A stretch of 64,000 nucleotides of DNA, from assembly GCF_000473365.1 (NCBI RefSeq), contig NZ_KI421517.1:2131404-2195403 (forward strand), read 5' to 3'. The notes below the pieces were generated by a model that was not told the origin of the DNA, did no database searches, and saw only the letters and a list, made by a program, of their open reading frames with translations. The translations under genes and the position numbers were made by a program. Origin of the DNA: Adhaeribacter aquaticus DSM 16391. GTDB taxonomy: Bacteria; Bacteroidota; Bacteroidia; Cytophagales; Hymenobacteraceae. Shown piece by piece: positions 1 to 7,563 of the stretch (positions within the stretch are counted from its first letter, which is position 1; each line of letters starts with the position of its first letter).

Positions 1-1676
1 AAATCCAGGTTAGCGGCTTGTCCTTCTGCTGCTTGAGGTGGCATACCGGCTTTCCAGCCTGGTGCAGTAGCCCAATCCGTAAAATTCCAATAAGGAACTA
101 AGCCTAAAGCCCCATCGGGCAATAATTTCGACTCAAAGAAACTAATAATGGCACGCGATACCGGTAGCTGCTCTCTGATAAAGGCAGCATCGCCGCGGTA
201 TTTCCAATAATCGTTTACCATACCAATCCACCAAAGCGAAAAAGGTGCAATATATTGAGGATCTTTAGAAGGAAACCGGCTTTGTGTAATACCACTTAAC
301 CCATGAGAGTTTTTAATAGCAGTAATAGCTTGCCGTACTAATCTATCATCCGACGTATTATATAAGGTTACTAAAGCCTGAATGCGGGTATCGCCAATGT
401 ACTGTAATTGCTCATAATAGGGGCAATCCATGTAGGTTTCGTGGGCACAAAGGCGGGCAGTTCGCCACCCCACCTCTAATATTTTATTTAATTCTGCATT
501 TTGAGTCACAAAGCGGGCTTCTTGTTTAAAAGGATAACCGGTATAAATACCATACACATCCTGCACTATCAAGGGCTGATCATGGGTTTCAATGGCCACT
601 TCTATATAGCGAAATGTGCGCCACCAAAGCGGCGTAAAGGTTCTATTGGCTCCCCCATCACTAATTATCCTGTCTTCGTAACCTATAAACTTTTTGCCTG
701 CTACTTCATTCCGGTTGCCTTTATTTTTAGTTTGTCCTACTGGTTTGCCTTCATCTACAAATAACGATTCGGCGTACCGCAAGGCAACAGTTGCCCCTTT
801 TCCGCCACTGGTAATAAGCACCGGATAAGCTGTTGTTTCAAATCCCTGATCTAATAACAAAGTAGCTTTTGTATTGGCAGGAATCGTAAAACTATTTGCC
901 TGCTTCGGAAATGTTTTTGATACTTTAACACCATCAACCTTACGAACACTACTTAATCGCTGAGGCGTCATTTCCATACCCGGAATAGTACGCGGGGTAA
1001 GAACCCAATTATAAAAATAAGGTTCAAACAAGCCGCCCAACAAACCTGGCGAAATAGTCACCACTTCTTTCCAGGCTGCATCATTAAATAACGGTTCTTC
1101 CCATCCAAAGGTATACTGGTTATAATCTACGTTTTCGCCGGGACCTACTACGAAATATGTATATAAGTTTGTATTGATGGGGGAATAAGCCAGGTTCTTT
1201 ATACCTTTCCAGGATTTCCCGGTATTAACCACCTGCTCAGCAACACCATTCCCCTGCATGATAAAGCCCGTTTGAAGGGACATTTGCGGTACCGCTTTAT
1301 GAGCTCCAAAATTCCAAACCACCGCTGCTAACGTATTTTTACCTTCTTTTAAATAAGGTGCTAAATCTACCGTTTCAAATACCCAATGATTAACATCGCT
1401 TCGCGCTGGCCCCAAACAAACAATCTTTCCGTTCACATACAGTTTATACCGGTTATCGCCGGAAACATGCACCAGGAAGGTTGCGGGCTTGTGAGGTAAA
1501 TCAAAAGATTTCCGGAAGTGATACACCCCATAATCCTGACCCGACTCTCCGGCCACAGCTATCCATTGCGCTGCCCACGGTTTATTAATCAGTTCTTTTG
1601 GCAGTACCGGATTGGGAATTTGTGCTTGCAGCAGCAATGGGAAAAGCAAATAAAGCAGCCAAATAAGTTTTTTCAT
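1..1676 (-). CDS. alpha-L-rhamnosidase, GH78 family (3' end outside window)
   Basis: This is a secreted glycoside hydrolase predicted to remove terminal alpha-L-rhamnose from plant glycans. About 558 codons are visible from the ATG at 1674-1676, and the frame stays open to the window edge, so the C-terminus is missing. It starts with a signal peptide (MKKLIWLLYLLFPLLLQAQ). A jelly-roll-type N-terminal part (VSGDNRYKLYVNG) follows, then the (alpha/alpha)6 barrel with the GH78 signature DCPYYEQLQYIGDTR. The catalytic acid motif usually follows this signature. The gene lies 44 bp downstream of the GH140-type gene on the same strand, so the two are probably co-transcribed for breakdown of pectin side chains. 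The family is clear; substrate linkage is inferred. Confidence 0.85.
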   Translation of the reverse strand, partial: MKKLIWLLYLLFPLLLQAQIPNPVLPKELINKPWAAQWIAVAGESGQDYGVYHFRKSFDLPHKPATFLVHVSGDNRYKLYVNGKIVCLGPARSDVNHWVFETVDLAPYLKEGKNTLAAVVWNFGAHKAVPQMSLQTGFIMQGNGVAEQVVNTGKSWKGIKNLAYSPINTNLYTYFVVGPGENVDYNQYTFGWEEPLFNDAAWKEVVTISPGLLGGLFEPYFYNWVLTPRTIPGMEMTPQRLSSVRKVDGVKVSKTFPKQANSFTIPANTKATLLLDQGFETTAYPVLITSGGKGATVALRYAESLFVDEGKPVGQTKNKGNRNEVAGKKFIGYEDRIISDGGANRTFTPLWWRTFRYIEVAIETHDQPLIVQDVYGIYTGYPFKQEARFVTQNAELNKILEVGWRTARLCAHETYMDCPYYEQLQYIGDTRIQALVTLYNTSDDRLVRQAITAIKNSHGLSGITQSRFPSKDPQYIAPFSLWWIGMVNDYWKYRGDAAFIREQLPVSRAIISFFESKLLPDGALGLVPYWNFTDWATAPGWKAGMPPQAAEGQAANLD

Positions 1677-1720
1677 GAGGTAAGGTAAAGGTACAATACA
1701 AAGAAATACTTTATAGGGTA

Positions 1721-3124
1721 TTAAGATTTAGCCTGACTCCATTTTACAGGTGCTTTGTAATTCTTAGCGGCATCATCCAGTATTAAAACCCAATCGTTAT
1801 CGGTACCATTGGTTGGAGGGGTAAAGGTTTGCGGCCCGGTATTCTTATATTTTCCTATACTTTTTGAAGCACCGGTTCGAGGATCGAACCAGGTAGCGTT
1901 TACATTGGCGCCTGTGATTTTGCCCATATTTACTTGTATGGGTTTTCCGGCAGTGCTATAAATAAAGGCGTAATCTTTACCTCGGGTGGCCTGTATTCGC
2001 TCGCCGCCACTATAAGCTTCAGTCACCAGGCCCTGATCTGGCACCCGCTCCAGAAAAGGCCGCGCTTCCATTAAGGTACGCACGTGGCTCATCTGACTTC
2101 CACCGGGCAAATTAATAGCTTCGTACCAGGGCTTTGGGGGTGCATTTACTGGCTTGCGCTTACTGGGATCGTACATTTGCCAAATATCATGCGACCCGTA
2201 AGTATGCCCATGCGCCCCGGCAAATAAATCCAGGTAAGCCGACCGGCGCACATCATATGCAGCAGAATAGCCTAATTCTTTCGCGTTAAAACACACCGGA
2301 TGATCTTCATAAATAGGTTCGCCATCCATGGTAGGTTTAGTTAAGGCTAAGTTATAATCGTGTGTTATTTTATTATAGATATCTGTATTCCGGCAATGCC
2401 CGGTTTGAAACATGTTAAAATCTATCCAACTATCCTGATGAAACCAGGTAGAAGAACCTCCACCTTCTTTGGTGGGCTGCGGATGGTAAGTCATCATTAC
2501 CTTATCAGGATCACCATCCCCGGCACCCGCAATGATACCCTCGGCCATGGCCCGCCAAATAGCAATATCCTGCTCATGCCTCGGATTACGGTCGCCACCT
2601 AATATCCAAATAATGGGTTTATTTTTATAGCGTTTACCAATAAATTCTCCATACACCCGGGCATTTTGCGGATTAAAAATTTCCGGACCCACTCCCCAGT
2701 TATGTTTAAATATTTTATCGCCCCAGGTAGGCAACATGCCAATATATAAACCTAACTGCTGAGCTTTATTTACAATATAATCTATGTGCTTAAAATAAGA
2801 CTCATTGGGTTTTGCCGGATCGTCATTTAGTAAAGGCAAATCGCCATATGGGTTTGGATCATGCAACCCATCTAATTCGGCTAAGGCCACTGCCTGAATA
2901 ACGGTAAATCCTTTATCTGCCCGGTTTTTTAAATAAGTATCGGCCTCTTCCCGGTTTAACCGGTGAAATAATTCCCAAGCAGTATCTCCTAAATAAAAAA
3001 ATGGCTTCCCATTTTCCCGCAGTAAAAATCTTTTATTCGGACTTACCTGTAACCGATATTGCCCTACTACCGAATAATGCAGAAACACGAGGCATAGTCC
3101 AAAAAGCAGTTTAATTTTAAACAT
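1721..3124 (-). CDS. DUF4038-type glycoside hydrolase, GH140 (apiosidase-like)
   Basis: This predicted secreted TIM-barrel hydrolase has 467 residues. A signal peptide (about residues 1-21, ending SVVGQ) precedes a DUF4038 barrel with FYLGDTAWELFHRL and GFTVIQAVALAEL. Candidate catalytic acids match the GH140 pattern: Asp178 in ILGGDRNPRH and Glu269 in MDGEPIYEDHP. The last ~90 residues resemble the putative collagen-binding domain that follows DUF4038 in many Bacteroidota enzymes. Characterised GH140 members cleave apiose from rhamnogalacturonan-II. The rhamnosidase gene immediately downstream fits such a role. No SusC/SusD pair is in the window, so I cannot show a complete utilisation locus. 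Fold assignment is firm; specificity is inferred. Confidence 0.85.
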   Translation of the reverse strand: MFKIKLLFGLCLVFLHYSVVGQYRLQVSPNKRFLLRENGKPFFYLGDTAWELFHRLNREEADTYLKNRADKGFTVIQAVALAELDGLHDPNPYGDLPLLNDDPAKPNESYFKHIDYIVNKAQQLGLYIGMLPTWGDKIFKHNWGVGPEIFNPQNARVYGEFIGKRYKNKPIIWILGGDRNPRHEQDIAIWRAMAEGIIAGAGDGDPDKVMMTYHPQPTKEGGGSSTWFHQDSWIDFNMFQTGHCRNTDIYNKITHDYNLALTKPTMDGEPIYEDHPVCFNAKELGYSAAYDVRRSAYLDLFAGAHGHTYGSHDIWQMYDPSKRKPVNAPPKPWYEAINLPGGSQMSHVRTLMEARPFLERVPDQGLVTEAYSGGERIQATRGKDYAFIYSTAGKPIQVNMGKITGANVNATWFDPRTGASKSIGKYKNTGPQTFTPPTNGTDNDWVLILDDAAKNYKAPVKWSQAKS

Positions 3125-3312
3125 AATGTAGATCGCTTTATCGTTTAAGCCTACAATATAAATTTATTTTACTATATAAGAAAGTATACAAACTCACTAA
3201 AATTTAATCCAGCTTGCAGCAGGCAGAAAAGAGAACAGTACTGAAAAAGATGAATAATCTTTATTCAGCCGGATATTATTCATTATTAAACTATCAAGTT
3301 TTTGTAAACTTA

Positions 3313-3342
3313 TTGGAAATTTAGATTGCAATATTTAATTTG
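3313..3342 (+). promoter_or_regulatory. Bacteroidota-type promoter of the TPR gene
   Basis: A TTG at 3313-3315 is followed after 19 nt by TTAATTTG at 3335-3342, close to the consensus TAnnTTTG. Transcription would begin near 3346-3349. This places the in-frame TTG at 3340 inside the promoter and supports the ATG at 3379 as the start codon. Confidence 0.6.
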
Positions 3343-3378
3343 GAAGAAGTTTCAACTGGAATAAAACAGACAGCTACG

Positions 3379-4332
3379 ATGAGGAAAATATACTTGAAGC
3401 TATTCTTACTTATTACTTTCTCTTTTTCTCTAACTATTCCCGTCTGCGCCCAAAATAAAGATCGCCGAGCATTACGGGTATTAAATAATGGGAAATATGC
3501 CTACTCACAAGGATGGAGAAAAACGGCTCTTAAACGATTTAATAAAGCATTGCAATTAAAGCCTGATCTGGATTCTGCTTTTCATCTTCGGGCAAATACA
3601 AGGGTTTTACTTGATGACTTTAGCGGTGCTATTACAGATTATACCAGCGCCATCAACATCAACCCTAAATTTGATTTAGCTTATTTTGACCGGGGCACGC
3701 TTTTTTTACAATATGGTTATTTTGATAAAGCCCTTTTGGATTTAGATAAAACATTAGAACTAAATCCAAAACATTTAGATGCTTTAAATAATAAAGCCGT
3801 TATTTTAAACGAGCGCAAACAGTATGAAAATGCATTAGTAATTTATGATACCCTCGTGGCCAAACATCCCAAAGGAAGCCGTTATTATTTTAACCGAGGT
3901 TTAACAAAGCGGCAACTATTACATTTAGAAGATGCACTGAAGGATATAGAAAAAAGCTTAGAACTAAGCCCATATGATTATAGCGCCCATTATTATAAAG
4001 GTGAAATACTGATTCAATTAAATCGTACCAGGGAGGCACTATTTGCTTTTGAAACAGCCCGACGGATTTTCCCAAAAATGTTTTACGGGTATCTTAACCT
4101 AGGTAAAGCCTATGCTGAAGCAGGTTTTAGCCGAAGAGCCATTTCCGTTTTTACTCAAGCCATTCGCAAAAACCAAAAAAACGGGGAAGCTTATTTCTTA
4201 AGGGCCAACGAAAGAATAAAACTCAGAAAAATAGATTCGGCGTATACAGATTTACAAGTTGCCAAAATGTTAGGTTATTCCGCAGCTCAAGCAAAACTAG
4301 AGCAACTTCAGCAACAGAAAAGTAATTTATAG
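3379..4332 (+). CDS. exported tetratricopeptide-repeat protein
   Basis: This 317-residue protein has an N-terminal signal peptide (hydrophobic stretch LKLFLLITFSFSLTIPVCAQ) and is otherwise built of about seven TPR units. Examples of the repeat are ALKRFNKALQLKPDLDSAFHL, AYFDRGTLFLQYGYFDKALLD and AYFLRANERIKLRKIDSAYTD. TPR arrays mediate protein-protein contacts, and no catalytic domain is visible. The frame extends upstream to a TTG at 3340, but the promoter overlaps that codon and the signal peptide begins properly at the ATG at 3379. The gene stands alone. A specific partner cannot be named. Confidence 0.85.
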   Translation: MRKIYLKLFLLITFSFSLTIPVCAQNKDRRALRVLNNGKYAYSQGWRKTALKRFNKALQLKPDLDSAFHLRANTRVLLDDFSGAITDYTSAININPKFDLAYFDRGTLFLQYGYFDKALLDLDKTLELNPKHLDALNNKAVILNERKQYENALVIYDTLVAKHPKGSRYYFNRGLTKRQLLHLEDALKDIEKSLELSPYDYSAHYYKGEILIQLNRTREALFAFETARRIFPKMFYGYLNLGKAYAEAGFSRRAISVFTQAIRKNQKNGEAYFLRANERIKLRKIDSAYTDLQVAKMLGYSAAQAKLEQLQQQKSNL

Positions 4333-4379
4333 TCCTAGTAAATAACCATAAACTATTGATTGGTGGTGATACTCTTAAA

Positions 4380-4403
4380 TTAGCTGATTATAATATCAGC
4401 TAA
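4380..4403. repeat. short palindrome
   Basis: Nine-base perfect arms (TTAGCTGAT / ATCAGCTAA) are separated by 6 nt, between the TPR gene and the next promoter. It could be a weak terminator or a regulator site; no T-tract follows. Confidence 0.45.
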
Positions 4404-4428
4404 AACAGATAGAATTTTATAATTCTTC

Positions 4429-4436
4429 TATATTTG
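4429..4436 (+). promoter_or_regulatory. -7 box for the small membrane protein gene
   Basis: TATATTTG matches the Bacteroidota -7 consensus TAnnTTTG exactly and lies 34 nt upstream of the ATG at 4471. No clear -33 TTG is seen at the usual distance. Confidence 0.45.
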
Positions 4437-4470
4437 CATTTCAGCAAATAATATTTACAAACCCATCATC

Positions 4471-4935
4471 ATGTATAATTTTCTACTGACTGTACACTCC
4501 ATCAACAGGTGGCTTGTTTTACTTACTGGACTTATTGTGATTTTTAAAAGCCTTTCCGGCTGGAAAAGCAACCGGCTATATACCAAGGGCGATGGAGCTG
4601 TTCATGGTGCTTTTGTAGGCTTTACTCATCTTCAGTTTTTAACTGGTATATTGCTTTACTTTGTTTTTAGCCCCATTACGGAGCAGATTTTTGCCGATTT
4701 TGGCGCTGCAATGAAAAACAGCTCTTTACGTTTTTGGGCAGTAGAACATACATTAGGTATGTTTATTGGCACAGTGCTAGTACAGTTAGGTCGCACGTTT
4801 TCTAAGAAAGCACCAACTGATAACTTAAAATTTAAACGTGCTTTTGTATATTCTTTAATTGCGTTAATAATAATTTTATTAAGCATTCCTTTTGGTATAA
4901 TTAATCCCGAAACCCGTCCGCTTTTCAGGTTTTAA
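4471..4935 (+). CDS. four-helix integral membrane protein, cytochrome-b-like
   Basis: The 154-residue protein has about four hydrophobic helices (near residues 10-28, 46-66, 88-108 and 125-146) and little else. Conserved-looking histidines lie in or next to helices (HSINRW, HGAFVGFTHLQF, VEHTLG), which is why homologues in Bacteroidota are often labelled cytochrome B or CopD-like. I cannot show haem or copper binding from sequence alone. The gene has its own -7 box and a strong terminator downstream. It is a real gene, given its coherent membrane topology and isolated unit; its function is unknown. Confidence 0.75.
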   Translation: MYNFLLTVHSINRWLVLLTGLIVIFKSLSGWKSNRLYTKGDGAVHGAFVGFTHLQFLTGILLYFVFSPITEQIFADFGAAMKNSSLRFWAVEHTLGMFIGTVLVQLGRTFSKKAPTDNLKFKRAFVYSLIALIIILLSIPFGIINPETRPLFRF

Positions 4936-4976
4936 TTAATATAAATTTTAAATAAATTAATATAAATTTTAAATAA
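4935..4976. repeat. tandem duplication, 2 x 21 bp
   Basis: Two exact copies of a 21-bp AT-only unit (ATTAATATAAATTTTAAATA plus A) sit directly after the stop codon of the membrane protein gene. It looks like a slippage-type duplication. Confidence 0.8.
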
Positions 4977-5012
4977 AAAAGCCGGAGTTACTTAAAGTAC
5001 TCCGGCTTTTTT
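4975..5012 (+). terminator. intrinsic terminator
   Basis: A GCCGGAGT / ACTCCGGC stem with a 10-nt loop is flanked by A6 and T6. It follows the small membrane protein gene and can act on both strands. Confidence 0.85.
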
Positions 5013-5377
5013 ATGACCGCTTTTTTATTTCTATTATTCGACTTCATGGTTTATTTAACTTGAATAACCATATGGCTTGAATACAGGTAAAACTATAATT
5101 TCAATTTGGTACTACAGAGCCATTTACTAATTGCAACTTCTCCGGCAATATTTAAACTTCTTCATCCTTTTTAAAAAGTAATGCAACTCCTACTATAAAT
5201 TGATATTGCCTTTTAATGCAAAACGCTAAAATAGCAGCTGAAAAAATTAAAATTAAGGTTTACATATGTTCACACTGGAAATAGAGCTTACCAGTTATTA
5301 ATCCATATAATAAAATTATAATGGATAAACACCAGAATATACTCCCTCTGCTTGATTAGAAAAAAGATGCTGATTTG
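5013..5377. other. AT-rich intergenic stretch
   Basis: I see no convincing ORF, tRNA or strong hairpin here. It separates the terminator from the small minus-strand membrane ORF. Confidence 0.5.
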
Positions 5378-5593
5378 TTATTGTTTTTGTTTTTGCTTTG
5401 TTGGCAATAAGTAGCCAATGAAAATTATACCTACTGCTAACCAGGAAAATAAGGAGCAAACAAATACGGTGGCTTGCCAATCAGAATCCCATTCTGAATC
5501 ACCTGCTATTTTTTTACTAAAGATTTTTAGTAATGAAAAGGCTAACACTACGCCAAAGATATACCCGTTTAATAAATGTAGAAAAGTCCCCAT
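5378..5593 (-). CDS. small two-helix membrane protein, hypothetical
   Basis: This 71-residue ORF encodes two hydrophobic segments (LLNGYIFGVVLAFSLLKIF and VFVCSLFSWLAVGIIFIGYLL) joined by a short acidic, polar linker (GDSEWDSDW), with a lysine-rich tail. That layout is typical of small inner-membrane proteins. The overlapping plus-strand frame (5418-5735) has low-complexity content and no coherent domain, so I prefer this strand. I recognise no family. A chance ORF remains possible in such AT-rich DNA. Confidence 0.5.
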   Translation of the reverse strand: MGTFLHLLNGYIFGVVLAFSLLKIFSKKIAGDSEWDSDWQATVFVCSLFSWLAVGIIFIGYLLPTKQKQKQ

Positions 5594-6730
5594 ACCAAAT
5601 CTATGCGTTTCGTCTTTTTACGGTATTTCATATAAAAAGGGTTACTTAATAATTAATTTTTTTCAATTTTTATTATTTTTTTCGCATGTATATAGAATTT
5701 ACTATATTAAATTCGTGTCTAAATTGCAATTTTGATAAATAAAAAGAAAATACCTATTAACAAAGGTACTGGCAACATTTCCTTTTAATCAACTTACTTA
5801 CAAAGTCATTTAGAAATCTTTTATCTTTTTAATAATCAAATTCTTCAACTAATAAAATCTAAGCAACTACTTCTTCCTTATAACATCAGTTACCATAAGT
5901 ATACATGCTTCTAGTTTCTAGATTGGTTAATTTTATATTTATTTATTAAACTTTTGCAATAATTAACTTTATAAGTCAGACCGAGTTTATTTAAATTGAA
6001 TAACAAATAGAAATTTTTGGAGCAATTAAGAGCCTTGTTTCATTAGCAATTATCTCTTGCTTGGTAGCAATAGAGTATATTAGTTTTAGAAACTTGAAAA
6101 GAAAAAGCCTGATCCGAGACAGGTGGTACAATTTTTCTAATTATTTTAATTAGAAAAATAAACCTTGCCTTAGAAATAACCTGCTACTAACCTCCACATG
6201 AATTAAGCCTCTAATTAATATTGAAAGCACAAAAGGTATTCTCACTATAACTGGCTATAAGTTGTTTGGATCTTCTTTAAAAGGAAAGCTTAACACATCC
6301 CTTAACAGTAGCACCTAAAAGAATAAGATGGGCACCTAATCTAAACCCTTATTCTTCATTCTTAGCTTTTGATTTTAATAAATAAGGGCGCAAATACCTT
6401 AAATGGTAACTTCCTTAAAATTTACCCATACAACATCCAGCATCGCACCCATATTCTGATAGACTAAAACCCGGAAAATAAATTTAGGTAAACTTCTTTC
6501 AAAAACTCATTTTTAAAATTACTAACTAAAACCTTAAACCTTTAAAAGTTCTTTAAAGAAAGAACCTTGTTATACTCTAGGAAAATTTATTAGCTATAGC
6601 CAAAATACTTGAATTCTTTATTCAAAATTTGATTCTAAAACAAGAAATGGCTTTAGAGAAAGGCTAGTTGCTAATCTATAGAAGTCAGTTAAAAATGGCA
6701 TAACTTAGCTAAGGCAGGGTGACATAAAAG
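5594..6730. other. gene-poor AT-rich region with palindromes
   Basis: About 1.1 kb holds no ORF with protein-like composition on either strand. It contains a perfect 12-bp inverted repeat at 6132-6158 and a hairpin at 6319-6356, whose surroundings carry the octamer GCACCTAA twice (6311-6318 and 6332-6339). It could hold small RNAs or be the decayed remains of an element. No transposase or integrase remnant was recognised. Confidence 0.6.
6132..6158. repeat. perfect AT-rich inverted repeat
   Basis: The arms TTTTTCTAATTA and TAATTAGAAAAA are perfectly complementary over 12 bp with a 3-nt centre. It could be a terminator-like hairpin in either direction, but no gene ends next to it. Confidence 0.7.
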
Positions 6731-6765
6731 AAAAAAGCCCCTTAGGATATTCCTAAGGGGCTTTT
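6731..6765 (-). terminator. intrinsic terminator of the tRNA-like gene
   Basis: On the minus strand the stem GCCCCTTAGG / CCTAAGGGGC with a 5-nt loop is followed by T6. It begins only a few bases after the 3' end of the tRNA-like acceptor stem, so the RNA would be a single-gene transcript. Confidence 0.85.
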
Positions 6766-6766
6766 G

Positions 6767-6880
6767 CTGTAGGGGAAGGAGTCGAACCTTCACGGAGTAG
6801 TTAGACAAGTAGCTTGCTTTATTCTATTGATCTCCACCCCCGAGAGAGGAGGGCTTGTCTGCCAGTTTCAACACCCTACA
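6767..6880 (-). tRNA. unusual class-II tRNA-like gene with oversized variable region
   Basis: Read on the minus strand, this 114-nt element has a perfect 7-bp acceptor stem (TGTAGGG / CCCTACA). Its T arm is perfect (GAAGG, loop TTCGACT, CCTTC). Its D arm is tRNA-Leu-like (TTG, loop with GG, CAA), and an unpaired G precedes the anticodon arm. The anticodon stem CCCTC / GGGGG closes a 7-nt loop CTCTCTC, which would give anticodon CTC (reads GAG) but with a pyrimidine at position 37, which is atypical. The variable region is 45 nt and closed by GGAG / CTCC. The discriminator base is G, as in Ser and Sec tRNAs, and CCA is not encoded. A good promoter lies upstream and a terminator immediately downstream. 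It could be a functional odd tRNA, a tRNA mimic with a regulatory role, or a degenerating gene. Charging identity cannot be set from sequence. Confidence 0.65.
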
Positions 6881-6897
6881 GTGTTATTTTGATATTG

Positions 6898-6929
6898 TAA
6901 AACTACAACAGATCCGGAAAGTTTCAAAA
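6898..6929 (-). promoter_or_regulatory. promoter of the tRNA-like gene
   Basis: On the minus strand TTG (6925-6927, within TTTTG) is followed after 19 nt by TAGTTTTA (6898-6905), close to TAnnTTTG. Transcription would start about 10-15 nt before the mature 5' end at 6880. Confidence 0.6.
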
Positions 6930-6976
6930 TTTATTAAATATTTTCATTAAAATTTATGCTATTTTAAATTTTATAT

Positions 6977-6984
6977 TACATTTG
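6977..6984 (+). promoter_or_regulatory. -7 box of the Lrp/AsnC gene
   Basis: TACATTTG matches TAnnTTTG and lies 30 nt upstream of the ATG at 7015. It overlaps the alternative in-frame TTG at 6982, which makes that codon an unlikely start. Confidence 0.5.
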
Positions 6985-7014
6985 TTAAATCAAATCAAAA
7001 TTAGGGCAAAAAAT

Positions 7015-7479
7015 ATGCTTAAAAATTTAGAAATTGACAATACCGATCTGCGTATCCTCTCTTTATTAATGGATGATGCAAAAATGGCATATGCTGATGT
7101 TGGAAAAGAAGTGTTTGTTTCGGGTGGAACAGTACACGTTCGGATGAAGAAAATGGAGCAGATGGGTATTGTTACCGGCACCCAATTAAAACTTAATTAT
7201 GGCAATTTAGGCTATGATGTAAGTGCATTCTTAGGTATTTATTTAAAGAAGAGCTCGATGTACAATGAAGTATTGGAGCAGCTTCGGAAAATACCAGAAG
7301 TAGTTAATGTAAACTATACTACCGGCGAGTATAGCATGTTCGCGAAACTTATCTGTAAGGACACCACCCATTTAAAAAATGTGTTGACTGATAAGATTCA
7401 GAAAGTGAATGGTATTCAGCGTACTGAAACCTTTATTTCGCTGGAAGAAAGTATTAACAGACCAGTTCAGTTACTGTAA
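7015..7479 (+). CDS. Lrp/AsnC-family transcriptional regulator
   Basis: This 154-residue DNA-binding regulator has an N-terminal winged helix-turn-helix (NTDLRILSLLMDDAKMAYAD, then VFVSGGTVHVRMKKMEQMGI). A RAM/AsnC effector domain with the usual alpha-beta pattern follows (FLGIYLKKSSMYNEVLEQLR, TGEYSMFAKLICKD). Family members oligomerise and respond to amino acids or related metabolites. Length and layout are normal. The ATG at 7015 is chosen because the upstream TTG at 6982 lies in the promoter. The gene is divergent from the tRNA-like gene. Its target genes are unknown. Confidence 0.9.
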   Translation: MLKNLEIDNTDLRILSLLMDDAKMAYADVGKEVFVSGGTVHVRMKKMEQMGIVTGTQLKLNYGNLGYDVSAFLGIYLKKSSMYNEVLEQLRKIPEVVNVNYTTGEYSMFAKLICKDTTHLKNVLTDKIQKVNGIQRTETFISLEESINRPVQLL

Positions 7480-7490
7480 GCTTTTAATAA

Positions 7491-7538
7491 ATCAGGCTTA
7501 TGGTCATCAATAAATTTATTGGTGACCATAAGCCTGAT
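7491..7538. terminator. bidirectional terminator between convergent genes
   Basis: ATCAGGCTTATGGTCA and its exact complement TGACCATAAGCCTGAT flank a centre that itself folds (CAATAAA / TTTATTG), giving a nearly perfect 48-bp palindrome. It lies between the Lrp/AsnC gene (+) and aspS (-). Confidence 0.85.
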
Positions 7539-7563
7539 ACTTTCTTTTTATCTTTTTAAAAGA

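Noticed and set aside
501..764. Plus-strand 87-codon frame
   Set aside because: It lies antisense within the GH78 rhamnosidase gene and has no coherent domain.
1721..3124. T9SS sorting domain on the GH140-type enzyme
   Set aside because: The C-terminus lacks the sorting-domain pattern seen at the end of PorU; it resembles a collagen-binding-like module.
5418..5735. Plus-strand 105-codon frame with a hydrophobic end
   Set aside because: It overlaps the more protein-like minus-strand membrane ORF at 5378-5593 and ends in low-complexity AT-derived residues.
6767..6880. tmRNA or group I intron interpretation of the tRNA-like gene
   Set aside because: It is too short for either, there is no tag-peptide ORF, and the T and acceptor arms are directly joined as in a tRNA.
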